Positions 24,750-34,441 are shown, counted from the first letter of the stretch. The stretch is DNA of 64,000 bases from Burkholderia sp. NRF60-BP8 (GCF_001522585.2 NZ_CP013374.1:787422-851421); one strand, 5' to 3'. The notes: generated from the sequence alone by a model not told the origin. Numbers and translations: made by a program.

Positions 24750-26285
24750 TTAGCCGCGGGCGGATGCCGCAGCGGGCGTCGATGCGGCCGACGCGGTGCC
24801 GGCCGCGTGCGGCAGCGGCATGTCGCGGGCAGTGGCGCCGTATGGTGGTTGCGTGGGCTGCGCGGCGTGCGGGGACGAAGGGGACGCAGTGGACGAACCC
24901 GACGAAGCAGACGAAGCAGACGAACCCACAACCGGCACCGCCGCACGCGCTGTCGACACGACCTTCACGGCCTCCCCGGCCGTGATCGCATCGCCCGGGT
25001 TGTCGATCACGCGATCGGTTGCCGAGAGCCCCGCGACGATCTCGACGCGCGTGCCGAAATCGCGTCCGATCTGAACGGTCTTCAGCGCGGTTCGGCCGTT
25101 CGCGCCGACGGTGGCGACCGTCACGCCGTTCGGCCGGAACAGCAGCGCACTGACCGGCAGATCGAGCGCCGGCGCCGCACTCGGCACGGCGAGATGCGCC
25201 TGCGCATACGCGCCGGGCATCAGCGCGCCGTCGCGGTTGTCGACGTCGATCTCGACGCGCAGCGTGCGCGTGACGGGATCGATCGCGCCCGCGCTGCGCG
25301 CGACCCGCGCGGCAAGCCGCCGTCCCGGATACTGCGGCGTCGTCAGGTAGACCGGCGTGCCGGTCGATACGCCGGCTGCGCTGTCCTGCGGCACGTCGAC
25401 GAACACGCGCAGCGTGTCCGTCTGTTCGAGATGGAACAGTTCGCCGGACAGGCCCGGGCTGCCCGGCGTGCCGCCCGCGGTGACCAGCGTGCCGACGTCG
25501 ACGTTGCGTGCGGTGATCACGCCGTCGAACGGCGCGGTGACGGACTCGTACGACACGAGTTCGGCAAGATGCGCGACGTTCGCCTGCGCGGACGCGAGCA
25601 TCGCGCGCTTCGCGTTCATGTCCGCGACCTTCGTGTCGGTGTCCTGCTGCGACACCGATTGCGTGTTCAGCATGTCCTGCCAGCGCTGCGCGGTCGATTT
25701 CGCGTAGTCGTAGTTCGCCTGTGCGCTCGCTTCGTCGGCGCGCGCCTGGCGCAATTGCGCGTCGAGATCGGGCGCCGAGATTTGCGCGAGCGTCTGACCG
25801 GCCTTCACGCGCGTGCCGAGATCGGCGCTCCAGTGCGCGACGTAGCCGCTCGTGCGCGCATAGATCGACGCGTCCGCATAGGGCGCCACCGAGCCGGGCA
25901 GCGTCAGCGTCTGGTCGGCCGGCGCCGCGCCGGGCACGACGACCGACACCGGCAGCGCCTGCTGCGCGGCCACCTGCGCACGCTGCGCGGCGCGTGCATC
26001 GATACGCGGCACGATGCCGAGCGCGAGCAGCGCGGCGGCGAGCGCGACGGCGGCAAGCGGCACGGCGAGTTTGCGGGCGCCACGGCTTGGCGGCACGTCA
26101 CGTGCCGCGTCACGGGTTGTGTCGTGTGCTGTGGGCGGCACGGCTGCGTTGGCGGTCGGGGTATTCGGAGCGGTCGGTGTGGCCGAAGCAGCCGAAGCAG
26201 CCGAAGCAGCCGGCGTGGCCGGAGTCGCAGACGTTACCGCTTCGGCGGCGGGCGGCGGGGCGACGGGTTCGATCGAGTCGTTCAT
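24750..26285 (-). CDS. RND efflux periplasmic adaptor with low-complexity termini
   Basis: This 511-aa membrane-fusion protein has an N-terminal cytoplasmic stretch of about 75 residues, very rich in Ala/Pro/Thr, then one membrane helix (LAVPLAAVALAAALLALGI), the barrel-sandwich halves (SVAPYADASIYARTSGYVA, SYESVTAPFDGVITARNVDVGTLV), and a C-terminal tail of Ser/Ala/Pro repeats. Typical adaptors are 380-420 aa, so both ends are extended. The DNA for each end contains runs of a 9-bp unit (GCCGAAGCA near 26182-26212; GACGAAGCA-type near 24892-24926). The start is the ATG at 26285. Its place between permease and channel fixes its role. Confidence 0.88.
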   Translation of the reverse strand: MNDSIEPVAPPPAAEAVTSATPATPAASAASAASATPTAPNTPTANAAVPPTAHDTTRDAARDVPPSRGARKLAVPLAAVALAAALLALGIVPRIDARAAQRAQVAAQQALPVSVVVPGAAPADQTLTLPGSVAPYADASIYARTSGYVAHWSADLGTRVKAGQTLAQISAPDLDAQLRQARADEASAQANYDYAKSTAQRWQDMLNTQSVSQQDTDTKVADMNAKRAMLASAQANVAHLAELVSYESVTAPFDGVITARNVDVGTLVTAGGTPGSPGLSGELFHLEQTDTLRVFVDVPQDSAAGVSTGTPVYLTTPQYPGRRLAARVARSAGAIDPVTRTLRVEIDVDNRDGALMPGAYAQAHLAVPSAAPALDLPVSALLFRPNGVTVATVGANGRTALKTVQIGRDFGTRVEIVAGLSATDRVIDNPGDAITAGEAVKVVSTARAAVPVVGSSASSASSGSSTASPSSPHAAQPTQPPYGATARDMPLPHAAGTASAASTPAAASARG

Positions 26286-26338
26286 GGTGGGTCCGGGGTC
26301 GGGCGAATCGAAGGATGAGAAGGGGCGGCCGTCTGCAC

Positions 26339-29300
26339 TCAACGCAGCGCTGGCGTGTCGGGTGCGTGCTGCACACGCCGGGCGGCCGCGGCGTCGCGAC
26401 GCCGCGCGAGCCACGCGTGAACGAAGCCGAACAGCACCGGTACGAACAGCAGCGTCGAGCACGTGCCGAACGCGAGCCCGCCGATCACCGCGCGGCCGAG
26501 CGGCGCGTTCTGCTCGCCGCCGTCGCCGAGGCCGAGCGCCATCGGCAACATGCCGATCAGCATCGCGAGCGCGGTCATCACGACGGGCCGGAAGCGGCTG
26601 AAGCCTGCGTCGAGCGCGGCCTGCCACGGCGGCGCGCCGGCCGCGAGCAGCTCACGTGCCGCGTTCACGACGAGAATGCTGTTCGCGGTCGCGATGCCGA
26701 TGCACAGGATCGTGCCGGTCAGCGCGGGCACCGACAGCGTGGTGCCCGTGACGAACAGCATCCACGCGATGCCGGCGAGCGACGCCGGCAGCCCGCCGAC
26801 GATCACGAGCGGATCGAGCCACGACTGGAAGTTCACGACCATCAGCAGGTAGACCAGCGAGATCGCGAGCGCGAGGCCGCCGAGCAGGCCCGAGAACGAC
26901 TCGTGCATCGCCTGCACCTGGCCGCGCAGCACGATCGACGAGCCGGGCGGCAGCTGCGCGCGCGCGGCGTCGACGAGCTTCGTCACGTCGGCCGTGACGC
27001 CGCCGAGATCGCGCCCCTGCACCGCCGCGAAGATGTCGAGCACCGGCTGCACGTTGTAGTGCGACACCACGGCCTGCTGGGTCGAGCGCGAGAACGTGCC
27101 GAGCGCGCCGAGCAGGTTCTGTGCGGGCGCGCCCGCGGCCGGTCCGCCGGCCGGCGTCTGCGGCGTGCTCGCGGTGCCGGCGGGCAGCGGTACGTTCGCG
27201 AGCGACTGCAGCGAATTCACCGTGTATTGCGGTGTCTGCACGAGCACCGGGTAGCTGACGCCGTTGCGCGGATCGAGCCAGAAGTTCGGCGTCGTCTGCG
27301 AGCTGCCGGACAGCGCGATCAACAGGTTCTGCGCGACGTCGCGCTGCTGCAGGCCCGCCTGGATCGCCTTCGTGCGGTCCACGTTCACGTCGATCGCCGG
27401 TTCGTCGCCGGGCTGCTGGATGCGTGCGTCGACGAGTCCGCGCACGCCGCGCAGTTTCGCGAGCAATGCATTCGCGAGCGCGCGGTTCTGGTCGAGCTTG
27501 TTGCCGACGATCTGGATGTCGATCGGCGCGGGTAGCCCGAAATTGAGGATCTGGCTGACGATGTCGGCCGGCAGGAACGCGAACGTCACGCCGGGGAACG
27601 ACTGCGCGAGCACGTTGCGCAGCGTCGCGACGTAGGCGGCCGTCGATGCGTGGTTCGGCTTCAGCGTGATCAGCACGTCGGCGTCCTCGGTGCCGATCGG
27701 GTCCGACGAATCGTACGTGAGGTTGATCCCGCTCACCGGCACGCCGATGTTGTCGAGCACGCCGGCGAGTTGGTTCGCCGGAATCACGCCGCGGATCTTC
27801 GCTTCGACTTCGTCGGTCAGCCGCGCGGTTTCCTCGATCCGCGTGCCGGTCGGCGCGCGCAGATGCAGACGGATCTCGCCGGTGTCGACCGACGGGAAGA
27901 AGTCCTGACCGGCGAACGCGTAGAGGCCCGTCGATGCGACGCACGCGAGCAGGAACGCGGCCGCGAAGCGGCGCCGCCGCGCGATCGCCGCGGACAGCAA
28001 CGCGCGATAGCGCAGCCGCACGGCCTCGAAGCGATGCTCGAACGCAGCCTGGAAACGCGCGATGCGTGCGAATACGCCGCGCGGCGGCCGGCCGCTCCCT
28101 TTGGCGCGCATCAGCGCCATCGCGAGCGTCGGCACCAGTGTGCGCGAGAAGAAGTACGACGCGATCATCGCGAAGATCACGGCCTCGGCCAGCGGCACGA
28201 ACAGATAGCGCGCGACGCCCGTCAGCAGGAACATCGGCACGAACACGATGCAGATCGACAGCGTCGACACGAAGGTCGGCACCGCGATCTCGCCCGCACC
28301 GGTCAGGATCGCATCCTCGAGCGGCGCACCGCGCTCGAGATGATGCGTGATGTTCTCGATCGCGACGGTCGCGTCGTCGACGAGGATCCCGACCGCGAGC
28401 GCGAGCCCGCCGAGCGTCATGATGTTGATGGTCTGGCCGAGCGCGGACAGCGCGAGCAGCGACGCGAGCACCGCGAGCGGGATCGTGACCGCGATGATCA
28501 GCGTCGCGCGCCAGCTGCCGAGAAACAGCAGGATCATCAGCGCGGTCAGGCACGCGGCGATCAGCGCTTCGCGCACGACGCCCTGGACCGCTGCCTTCAC
28601 GAACACGGACTGATCGTCGAGCGGCGCAATGTGCAGCGCCTTCGGCAGCCCGGCCGCGATCTTCGGCAGCATCGCCTTCACCTGGTCGATGATCGTCAAC
28701 GTCGACGCGCTGCCGGTTTTCTCGACCGTCAGCAGCGCCGCGCGCTTGCCGTCCGCCTGCACGATGTTGGTCTGCGGCGCGTAGCCGTCGCGAACGTGCG
28801 CGACGTCGCGCACGTACACGACATTGCCGCCGATCGTCTTCACCGGCAGGTCGTTCAGCGCGGCGACCGTTTGCGTGCTGCCGTTCATCTGCACGTTGTA
28901 TTCGTGCGTGCCGATCTTCGCGGTGCCGCCCGGCAGGATCAGGTTCTGCGCATTGATCGCGTTGACGACGTCGATCGGCGCGAGTCCTTTCGCCTGCAGT
29001 GCGCGCGTATCGAGGTCGACGACGATCTGGCGGATCTTGCCGCCGAACGGCAGCGGCACGGCCGCGCCCTGGACGGTCGCGAGCTGGGTGCGGATGAAGC
29101 TGTTGCCGAGGTCGTACAGCTGCTGCTCGGCGAGCGTGTCGCTCGACAGCCCGAGCTGCAGGATCGGCACCGTCGACGCGTTGTACGTGATGATGTTCGG
29201 CGGCAGCGTGCCGGGCGGCAGGATGCGCAGGATCGACGCGGCGTTGCTCGCGGCTTCCGCGATCGCGCGATTGATGTCGGCGCCCGGGTGGAAGAAGATC

Positions 29301-29578
29301 TTCACGACCGACACGCCGTTCAGCGACTGCGATTCGATGTGCTCGATGTCGTCGACGTCGGACGTGAGCGCGCGTTCGTAGTTCGACGTGATCCGCTTGG
29401 CCATGTCCTCCGCGGAGAAGCCGTTGTACGACCAGACGATGCTGACGACCGGAATGTCGATGCTCGGGAAAATGTCGGTCGGCGTGCGCAGCAGCGCGAG
29501 CGGTCCCGCGATGAAGATCAGCAGCGCGAGTACGACGAACGTGTAGGGCCTGCGTAACGCCAGCCGGACGATCCACAT
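26339..29578 (-). CDS. RND efflux inner-membrane permease (HAE1 type)
   Basis: This 1079-aa proton-driven pump has 12 membrane helices and two large periplasmic loops. The N-terminus WIVRLALRRPYTFVVLALL is the usual first helix. The proton-relay aspartates are in GILVDDATVAIENI. The N-terminal porter signature PVVSIVWSYNGFSAEDM is present. The double Asp motif is typical of hydrophobe/amphiphile exporters and not of CzcA-type metal pumps. A low-complexity insertion near residue 800 (AGTASTPQTPAGGPAAGAPAQ) is unusual. It is the first gene of the operon, with a GATRAC-N6-GTAATC box 93 bp upstream. Confidence 0.93.
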   Translation of the reverse strand: MWIVRLALRRPYTFVVLALLIFIAGPLALLRTPTDIFPSIDIPVVSIVWSYNGFSAEDMAKRITSNYERALTSDVDDIEHIESQSLNGVSVVKIFFHPGADINRAIAEAASNAASILRILPPGTLPPNIITYNASTVPILQLGLSSDTLAEQQLYDLGNSFIRTQLATVQGAAVPLPFGGKIRQIVVDLDTRALQAKGLAPIDVVNAINAQNLILPGGTAKIGTHEYNVQMNGSTQTVAALNDLPVKTIGGNVVYVRDVAHVRDGYAPQTNIVQADGKRAALLTVEKTGSASTLTIIDQVKAMLPKIAAGLPKALHIAPLDDQSVFVKAAVQGVVREALIAACLTALMILLFLGSWRATLIIAVTIPLAVLASLLALSALGQTINIMTLGGLALAVGILVDDATVAIENITHHLERGAPLEDAILTGAGEIAVPTFVSTLSICIVFVPMFLLTGVARYLFVPLAEAVIFAMIASYFFSRTLVPTLAMALMRAKGSGRPPRGVFARIARFQAAFEHRFEAVRLRYRALLSAAIARRRRFAAAFLLACVASTGLYAFAGQDFFPSVDTGEIRLHLRAPTGTRIEETARLTDEVEAKIRGVIPANQLAGVLDNIGVPVSGINLTYDSSDPIGTEDADVLITLKPNHASTAAYVATLRNVLAQSFPGVTFAFLPADIVSQILNFGLPAPIDIQIVGNKLDQNRALANALLAKLRGVRGLVDARIQQPGDEPAIDVNVDRTKAIQAGLQQRDVAQNLLIALSGSSQTTPNFWLDPRNGVSYPVLVQTPQYTVNSLQSLANVPLPAGTASTPQTPAGGPAAGAPAQNLLGALGTFSRSTQQAVVSHYNVQPVLDIFAAVQGRDLGGVTADVTKLVDAARAQLPPGSSIVLRGQVQAMHESFSGLLGGLALAISLVYLLMVVNFQSWLDPLVIVGGLPASLAGIAWMLFVTGTTLSVPALTGTILCIGIATANSILVVNAARELLAAGAPPWQAALDAGFSRFRPVVMTALAMLIGMLPMALGLGDGGEQNAPLGRAVIGGLAFGTCSTLLFVPVLFGFVHAWLARRRDAAAARRVQHAPDTPALR

Positions 29579-29670
29579 GACGGTGCTCCTCGAAGCAGGG
29601 CTCGGTTTGCGTATTCGATGCGACGAGCGTGCAGTCTGCCGGCGCGGCGTTGACCCGACCCTGACTCGAG

Positions 29671-29688
29671 GATTACGAAACCGTTATC
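29671..29688. promoter_or_regulatory. GATTAC-N6-GTTATC box upstream of the RND operon
   Basis: On the minus strand, toward the permease gene, it reads GATAAC-GGTTTC-GTAATC. It lies 93 bp before the permease start and shares both half-sites with the boxes at 20963, 30391 and 35855. It is inferred to bind the OmpR-type regulator encoded at 21070. Confidence 0.6.
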
Positions 29689-29854
29689 TGCATGGGCGGG
29701 GCGTCGTCGGCCGTGCTGCGTGCGGTGTCGCGCCCGATGTGGGCTGCTCGAGACCGTCCCCGCGACGACGGCGGTGCGCGGCTTCGTCCCTATAATGTCC
29801 GGCGCGCGAACCTTCGCGCGTTCGCCTGTCTCGCCGATTTCAGGAGCCTGACCG

Positions 29855-30322
29855 ATGTCGTTGCGCACCGATGCAAACTTTTACCTTCTTCTTGCCGACT
29901 CCTACCGCCGGCTGCTGAACCGCCCACTCGTTCCGGACGGCATGAACGCATCCGACGGCGCCGCGTGGCTGTACGGCACGGCACCGTTCGGCATTCTTGC
30001 GCACGACGCATCGGCCGATCCGGTGTTCGTGTACGGCAACAAGCGCGCGCAGGCGATTTTCGAATACGACTGGGATGAACTGACGGCGTTGCCGTCCCGG
30101 CTGTCGGCGGAACCGATGGAGCGCCGCGAGCGCCAGTCGTTCCTCGAGAAGGTGACGCGGGACGGCTTCGTGTCTGGATATCGCGGCGTGCGTGTGACGA
30201 AGTCCGGCAAGCGGTTCTGGATAGAACGCGCGACCGTGTGGCAACTCATGGACGCAGACGGAATCGTGCGTGGCCAGGCCGCGATGATCCCGGAAGTGCA
30301 GCCGCTCGACGCGTCTGCGTGA
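29855..30322 (+). CDS. MEKHLA (PAS-related) domain protein
   Basis: This 155-aa protein consists of one MEKHLA domain. The family pattern is present: LLADSYRRLLNRPLVP near residue 12, PFGILAHDASADPVFVYGNKRAQAIFEYDWDEL split over the PAS-like core, and the C-terminal RFWIERATVWQLMDADG. Bacterial stand-alone members are of unknown function but the fold resembles ligand-binding PAS domains. CAGGAG precedes the ATG. It is divergent from the RND operon and shares that 276-bp intergenic region with the regulatory box at 29671. Confidence 0.82.
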   Translation: MSLRTDANFYLLLADSYRRLLNRPLVPDGMNASDGAAWLYGTAPFGILAHDASADPVFVYGNKRAQAIFEYDWDELTALPSRLSAEPMERRERQSFLEKVTRDGFVSGYRGVRVTKSGKRFWIERATVWQLMDADGIVRGQAAMIPEVQPLDASA

Positions 30323-30389
30323 ATGCGACGATCGCCTCGCAACGAGCACGTCGCGGGCCTGCGCCGTGCCCGACGTGCGTCGGCGCCCC

Positions 30390-30645
30390 GGATGACAAAA
30401 CAGTAATCGAAGCCTCACCTTCAGGAAAGCGCGCGAATCGCAGAATGGACACAACTCCTCATCGCATCGATGCGGAGCGGATGTCCGGCCTGATCTGCGG
30501 ACGCAAACATGCCATCTTGTGAGGTGAACATCATGACCAACCTGATTCGTGCAGTCCTGCTTTCCTGTGCGCTGAGCGCACCGATCGTCGCATTTGCGCA
30601 AACCACCGACCATGCGCTCACGCGTGCCGACGTGCGCGCCGATCT
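30390..30645 (+). repeat. 256-bp repeat, copy 1 (leader plus 5' end of a DUF4148 gene)
   Basis: This block aligns without gaps to 35854-36109. It covers 143 bp before the start codon and about 113 bp of coding sequence. I count about a dozen differences in the 143-bp leader, so the noncoding part is as conserved as the coding part. The leader holds the GATGAC-N6-GTAATC box and a 25-codon frame. Confidence 0.85.
30391..30408 (+). promoter_or_regulatory. GATGAC-N6-GTAATC box upstream of the first DUF4148 gene
   Basis: GATGAC-AAAACA-GTAATC lies 125 bp before the start codon of the DUF4148 gene and matches boxes at 20963 (minus strand, 16 of 18 bases), 29671 and 35855. It is a candidate binding site of the OmpR-type regulator at 21070. 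Confidence 0.6.
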
Positions 30646-30838
30646 TGTCCGCGTCGAAAAGGCCGGTTACCGGCCGATCGGCAGCGATCCTTACTATCCG
30701 GAAGACATCCAGGCGGCCGAGGCGAAGGTCGCCGCGCAGCAAGCGCAATCGGCCGCTGCACGGCCGACCGACGCTGCAAAGCCCGCGACCTCATCGTTCG
30801 CGTCGCTCGACACGCAGCAGTTGTACGAGCATCACTGA
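30533..30838 (+). CDS. DUF4148 small periplasmic protein
   Basis: This 101-aa protein starts with a cleavable signal peptide (IRAVLLSCALSAPIVAFAQT, cleavage probably after AFA). It is followed by the DUF4148 core ALTRADVRADLVRVEKAGYRP, and a Tyr/Pro segment YYPEDIQAAEAK. The family is abundant in Burkholderia and of unknown function. The ATG at 30533 follows GAGGTGAAC. The 5' half and the leader are nearly identical to the gene at 35997. Confidence 0.85.
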   Translation: MTNLIRAVLLSCALSAPIVAFAQTTDHALTRADVRADLVRVEKAGYRPIGSDPYYPEDIQAAEAKVAAQQAQSAAARPTDAAKPATSSFASLDTQQLYEHH

Positions 30839-30844
30839 ACGCGG

Positions 30845-30884
30845 CGATCGACCGCCGCCCGCGGTGCCGGCGGCGGATCGATCG
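30845..30884. terminator. Strong inverted repeat between convergent genes
   Basis: CCGCCGCC (30852-30859) pairs with GGCGGCGG (30869-30876). With one bulged A the stem continues for 7 more pairs (CGATCGA with TCGATCG). It lies between the ends of the DUF4148 gene and the convergent permease gene, so it probably acts as a bidirectional terminator. Confidence 0.65.
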
Positions 30885-30906
30885 ACGGCACGCATGCCGC
30901 CGCGAT

Positions 30907-32397
30907 TCAGTGCTCGCCCTTCTCGAGCACGTTCTGCGTGAGCGTGACCGACGGAATCGTCGGCTTGAGCAACGCACGGCGCGCACGGCGGCTCAACCAC
31001 TTCCAGCCCGCTACGAGCAGCAGCGCGACCAGCGGGATCGATGCAATCGTCCATGTCCCGTTCGGGTAGTCGAACGCCATCAGCACCAGCACGCCGAGCA
31101 GGAACAGCAGCGTGAGCCACGACGTCACGGGCGCGCCGGGCATCCTGAACGACACGTCGTCCGCCTCGCCGCGCCGGACCGCGGCGCGGAACCTCATCTG
31201 GCACACGACGATGAAGCCCCATGTGCTGATGATGCCGAGCGACGCGATGTTCAGCACGATCTCGAACACGCTCGACGGCACGAGATAGTTGAGCAGCACG
31301 CCGACCACATAGATCGCGACCGTCACCAGAATGCCCGCGTACGGGACGGATTGCGCGCTCATCCGCGCGAGGAACGCGGGGGCCGAGCCGCCCATCGACA
31401 GCGCGCGCAGCACGCGCCCCGTCGAATACAGGCCGGAGTTCAGGCTCGACAGCGCGGCCGTCAGTACCACCAGGTTCATCACCGAGCCGATGCCCGGCAC
31501 GCCGAGCGCGCCGAAGAACGTGACGAACGGGCTCTGGCCCGCCTTGTACGCGCTCCACGGCAGCAGGCAGACCAGCAGCACGACCGATGCGACGTAGAAG
31601 ATCGCGATGCGCCAGATCACGTTGTTGATCGCGCGCGGCAGCACCTTGCGCGCGTCCTTGCATTCGCCGGCGGCCGTGCCCACCAGTTCGACGCCGGCGA
31701 ACGCGAACACCACGCCTTGCACCAGCACCAGCGCCGGCATCAGTCCGTGCGGAAAGAACCCGCCGTTGTCGGTGATCAGATGCATGCCGGTGCCATGGCC
31801 GGCCACGGGCATGCCCGTGCCGAGGATCGCCGCGCCGATCACGAGAAACAGCACGATCGCGGCGACCTTGACCAGCGCGAACCAGAACTCCATCTCCGCG
31901 AACCACTTCACGCCGATCAGATTCATCGTCGCGACGATGCACAGCGCAACGAGCGCGAAGATCCACTGCGGCACGGCCGCGAACGGCGCCCAGTAATGCA
32001 TGTAGAGCGCGACGGCGGTGATGTCGACGATGCCGGTCATCGCCCAGTTCAGGAAATACATCCAGCCCGCGACGAACGATGCCTTCTCGCCGAGGAATTC
32101 GCGCGCGTACGACACGAAGCTGCCGCTGCTGGGGCGATGCATCACGAGCTCGCCGAGCGCGCGCAGGATCAGGAACGAAAACGCGCCGCACACCAGATAG
32201 ACGATCGCGAGCGACGGGCCGGCGGCCTGCAGCCGGCCGCCGGCGCCGAGAAAGAGCCCGGTGCCGATGGCCCCGCCAATCGCGATCATCTGCACCTGTC
32301 GATTGCCGAGGGTCTTGTGATAACCGGCTTCGTGCGATTCGAGCCAGCTGCGTTTGTCGGTTTCGCCGGTTGTCGACGGTTCGGGAATCGATGCCAT
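30907..32397 (-). CDS. Amino-acid permease (AAT family, GabP/AnsP-like)
   Basis: This 496-aa APC-superfamily transporter has 12 predicted helices. The first helix carries the family signature MIAIGGAIGTGLFLGAG near residue 33. The region FAFAGVELVGTAAGE matches the helix-6 motif, and FSFLILRALGELVMHRPSSG follows helix 2. The family imports neutral or polar amino acids with protons, and the substrate cannot be assigned. The ATG at 32397 is preceded by GAGGAT. An upstream start at 32499 would add a nonconserved 34 residues. Confidence 0.85.
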   Translation of the reverse strand: MASIPEPSTTGETDKRSWLESHEAGYHKTLGNRQVQMIAIGGAIGTGLFLGAGGRLQAAGPSLAIVYLVCGAFSFLILRALGELVMHRPSSGSFVSYAREFLGEKASFVAGWMYFLNWAMTGIVDITAVALYMHYWAPFAAVPQWIFALVALCIVATMNLIGVKWFAEMEFWFALVKVAAIVLFLVIGAAILGTGMPVAGHGTGMHLITDNGGFFPHGLMPALVLVQGVVFAFAGVELVGTAAGECKDARKVLPRAINNVIWRIAIFYVASVVLLVCLLPWSAYKAGQSPFVTFFGALGVPGIGSVMNLVVLTAALSSLNSGLYSTGRVLRALSMGGSAPAFLARMSAQSVPYAGILVTVAIYVVGVLLNYLVPSSVFEIVLNIASLGIISTWGFIVVCQMRFRAAVRRGEADDVSFRMPGAPVTSWLTLLFLLGVLVLMAFDYPNGTWTIASIPLVALLLVAGWKWLSRRARRALLKPTIPSVTLTQNVLEKGEH

Positions 32398-32859
32398 GAC
32401 GGTATCCTCGCGCACGGATGGGATTGAATTCATCCCGACCGCGGATCGATCGGGACCACCGGTACCGGAGGAGCAGGGCGCGGAATCGAGCGCACTCATC
32501 CGGACTGCGATTCGCCGGGCGCGGCGAAAGGCACGGTACGCCGCGAACGTATTCAGCCGTAATTCCGGTCACAAACGGCATGCAAATTTGGACTAAGCCT
32601 GTTCGAATCCGTGCATGGGACCACGGTGGCGGATGAACCAGCCAGTTAATCTGGTGCGCCGGCGCGCGCTGCGAGGGCACCCGCTGCCGCGGGTGGCGGC
32701 GCGCGCACCGAAATGGGGAATGCGGTTCCGCCGAAATTCCGTCGCGGGTCCGAGCAGCAAGCGTTTCATGGCGATGGCCTGGTTTTTGCTGGAGTGGTGT
32801 CGGCCGCGCAATCGTTGCGCGCTGCCCGAAGACGACACACCAGACAAGGAAGATTCACC
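32398..32859. other. Divergent intergenic region between permease and amino-acid ABC operon
   Basis: This 462-bp gap is less GC-rich in its middle. It contains ACCAG-N9-CTGGT around 32636-32655 as a short inverted repeat and no convincing gene. The promoters of both neighbours should be here, including the AAGGA ribosome site before 32860. Confidence 0.4.
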
Positions 32860-33665
32860 GTGAGACCGACGACCCGACCGTTCCCCCGCCGCACCTGGCT
32901 GGCTGCACTGATCGCCGCACCCGTGATCGCGCTGTTCGCCGCCGCGCCGGCCCATGCCGATGCGCTCGACACCATCGCGAAAAACGGCACGCTGCGCGTC
33001 GCGGTGCCCGAGGACTATCCGCCGTTCGGCTCGGTCGGCACGGACATGCAGCCGCAGGGCTACGACATCGACATGGCAGGACTCCTCGCCAAGGCGCTCG
33101 GCGTCAAGCTGAAGCTGGTGCCCGTGAACAGCGCGAACCGGATCCGTACCTGACGACCAACAAGGTCGACATGGTGATCTCGTCGCTCGGCAAGACGCCG
33201 GAGCGCGAGAAGGTCATCGATTTCTCGAGCGCTTACGCACCGTATTTCCAGGGCGTGTTCGGGCCTTCCGACGTGAAGGTGAGCGCGCCCGCCGACCTCA
33301 CCGGCAAGACGGTCGGCGCCACACGCGGCGCGCTCGAGGAGATTGCGCTGTCGCAGCTCGCGCCGAACGCGACGATCAAGCGCTTCGAGGACAACAACGC
33401 GACGATCCAGGCGTTCCTGTCGGGGCAAGTACAACTGATCGCGGCCGGCAACATCGTCGCGGCGGCGATTCTCGCGAAGAATCCGCCGCGCCGCCCCGAG
33501 GTCAAGTTCGTGATCAAGAATTCGCCGTGCTTCGTCGGCGTCAACAAGAACGAGCCGCGCCTGCTCGCGAAGATCGACGACGCGATCGCGCATGCGAAGC
33601 AGGACGGCACGCTGGGCGAGATGTCGCGGAAGTGGCTCGGCCAGCCGTTGCCGGTCGGACTGTGA
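32860..33665 (+). pseudogene. Polar amino-acid ABC substrate-binding protein, frameshifted
   Basis: Two frames together encode a complete family 3 solute-binding protein. The first part runs from a GTG at 32860 with a signal peptide (RRTWLAALIAAPVIALFAAAPAHA) and the core NGTLRVAVPEDYPPFG, and ends at a premature TGA (33151-33153). The second begins in the next frame with TTNKVDMVISSLGKTPEREK and runs to 33665. Restoring one C near 33144 (ATCCGTAC to ATCCCGTAC) reconnects both. The protein would deliver an amino acid to the permeases that follow. The cause may be a real mutation or a sequence error. Confidence 0.8.
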
Positions 33666-33754
33666 CGAAACGCCGTGTCGCCTGACACGTCGCCGCGGCC
33701 GGCATGGCCGGCGCGGTGCGTGTCGTTGTCCGAACCCAAATCGACCCATTTCCC

Positions 33755-34441
33755 ATGAGCTACCAGCTTCAATTCGGCGAGCTCGCCGAGTACGCCGGCG
33801 TGTTCGCGAGCGGCGCGGCGATCACGCTCGCATTGACCGCGGTCGCGACCGTGCTCGGCGTGGCGCTCGGCGTGCTCGGTGCAGCCGCATACAGTGCCGA
33901 CGCGCGCGCGGCCGTGCGATTGCGCCCGCTGATCGGCGCGTATGTCGAGGCGATTCGCAATACGCCATTCGTCGTCCAGCTGTTCTTCATCTTCTTCGGC
34001 TTGCCGGCGCTCGGTGTGCACATCGACGAATACACGGCCGCGATCCTGGCGATGACGCTCAATCTCGGCGCGTACTCGGTCGAGATCGTCCGCGCGGGCG
34101 TAGCCGCCGTGCCGAACGGGCATCTGGAGGCGGCGTCCGCGCTGGGGATGTCGCACGCGCAGATGCTGCGCCACGTCGTGCTGCCGCAAGCGCTCGCCAA
34201 GGTGTTTCCCGCGCTGTCGAGCCAGATCGTGATCACGATGCTCGGTTCGGCGGTCGTGTCGCAGATCTCGGTGGCCGACTTGACCTATGCGGCCGGCTAC
34301 ATCCAGTCGCGCAACTTCCGCGCATTCGAGACGTACTTCGCGATCACGCTCGCGTATCTGGCCATGGCGCTGTTGCTGCGCGCCACGCTCGGCGCGATGG
34401 GACGCCGCCTGTTCTCCCGCCGCGTGCGAGGTGCGCGATGA
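33755..34441 (+). CDS. Amino-acid ABC transporter permease (HisM/GlnP type), first
   Basis: This 228-aa membrane protein of the polar amino-acid uptake family has membrane segments throughout and the EAA-loop motif GHLEAASALGMSHAQMLRHVVLPQA near residue 130. The early segment YVEAIRNTPFVVQLFFIFFGLP is typical of GlnP/HisQM. The stop overlaps the next permease start as ATGA. The start at 33755 (MSYQLQF) was chosen over an upstream in-frame ATG at 33704 that would add a nonmembrane stretch. Confidence 0.9.
   Translation: MSYQLQFGELAEYAGVFASGAAITLALTAVATVLGVALGVLGAAAYSADARAAVRLRPLIGAYVEAIRNTPFVVQLFFIFFGLPALGVHIDEYTAAILAMTLNLGAYSVEIVRAGVAAVPNGHLEAASALGMSHAQMLRHVVLPQALAKVFPALSSQIVITMLGSAVVSQISVADLTYAAGYIQSRNFRAFETYFAITLAYLAMALLLRATLGAMGRRLFSRRVRGAR

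Noticed and set aside
26150..26230. 9-bp tandem repeats considered as a CRISPR-like array
   Set aside because: The units are contiguous, in frame and encode an Ala-rich protein tail. There are no spacers.
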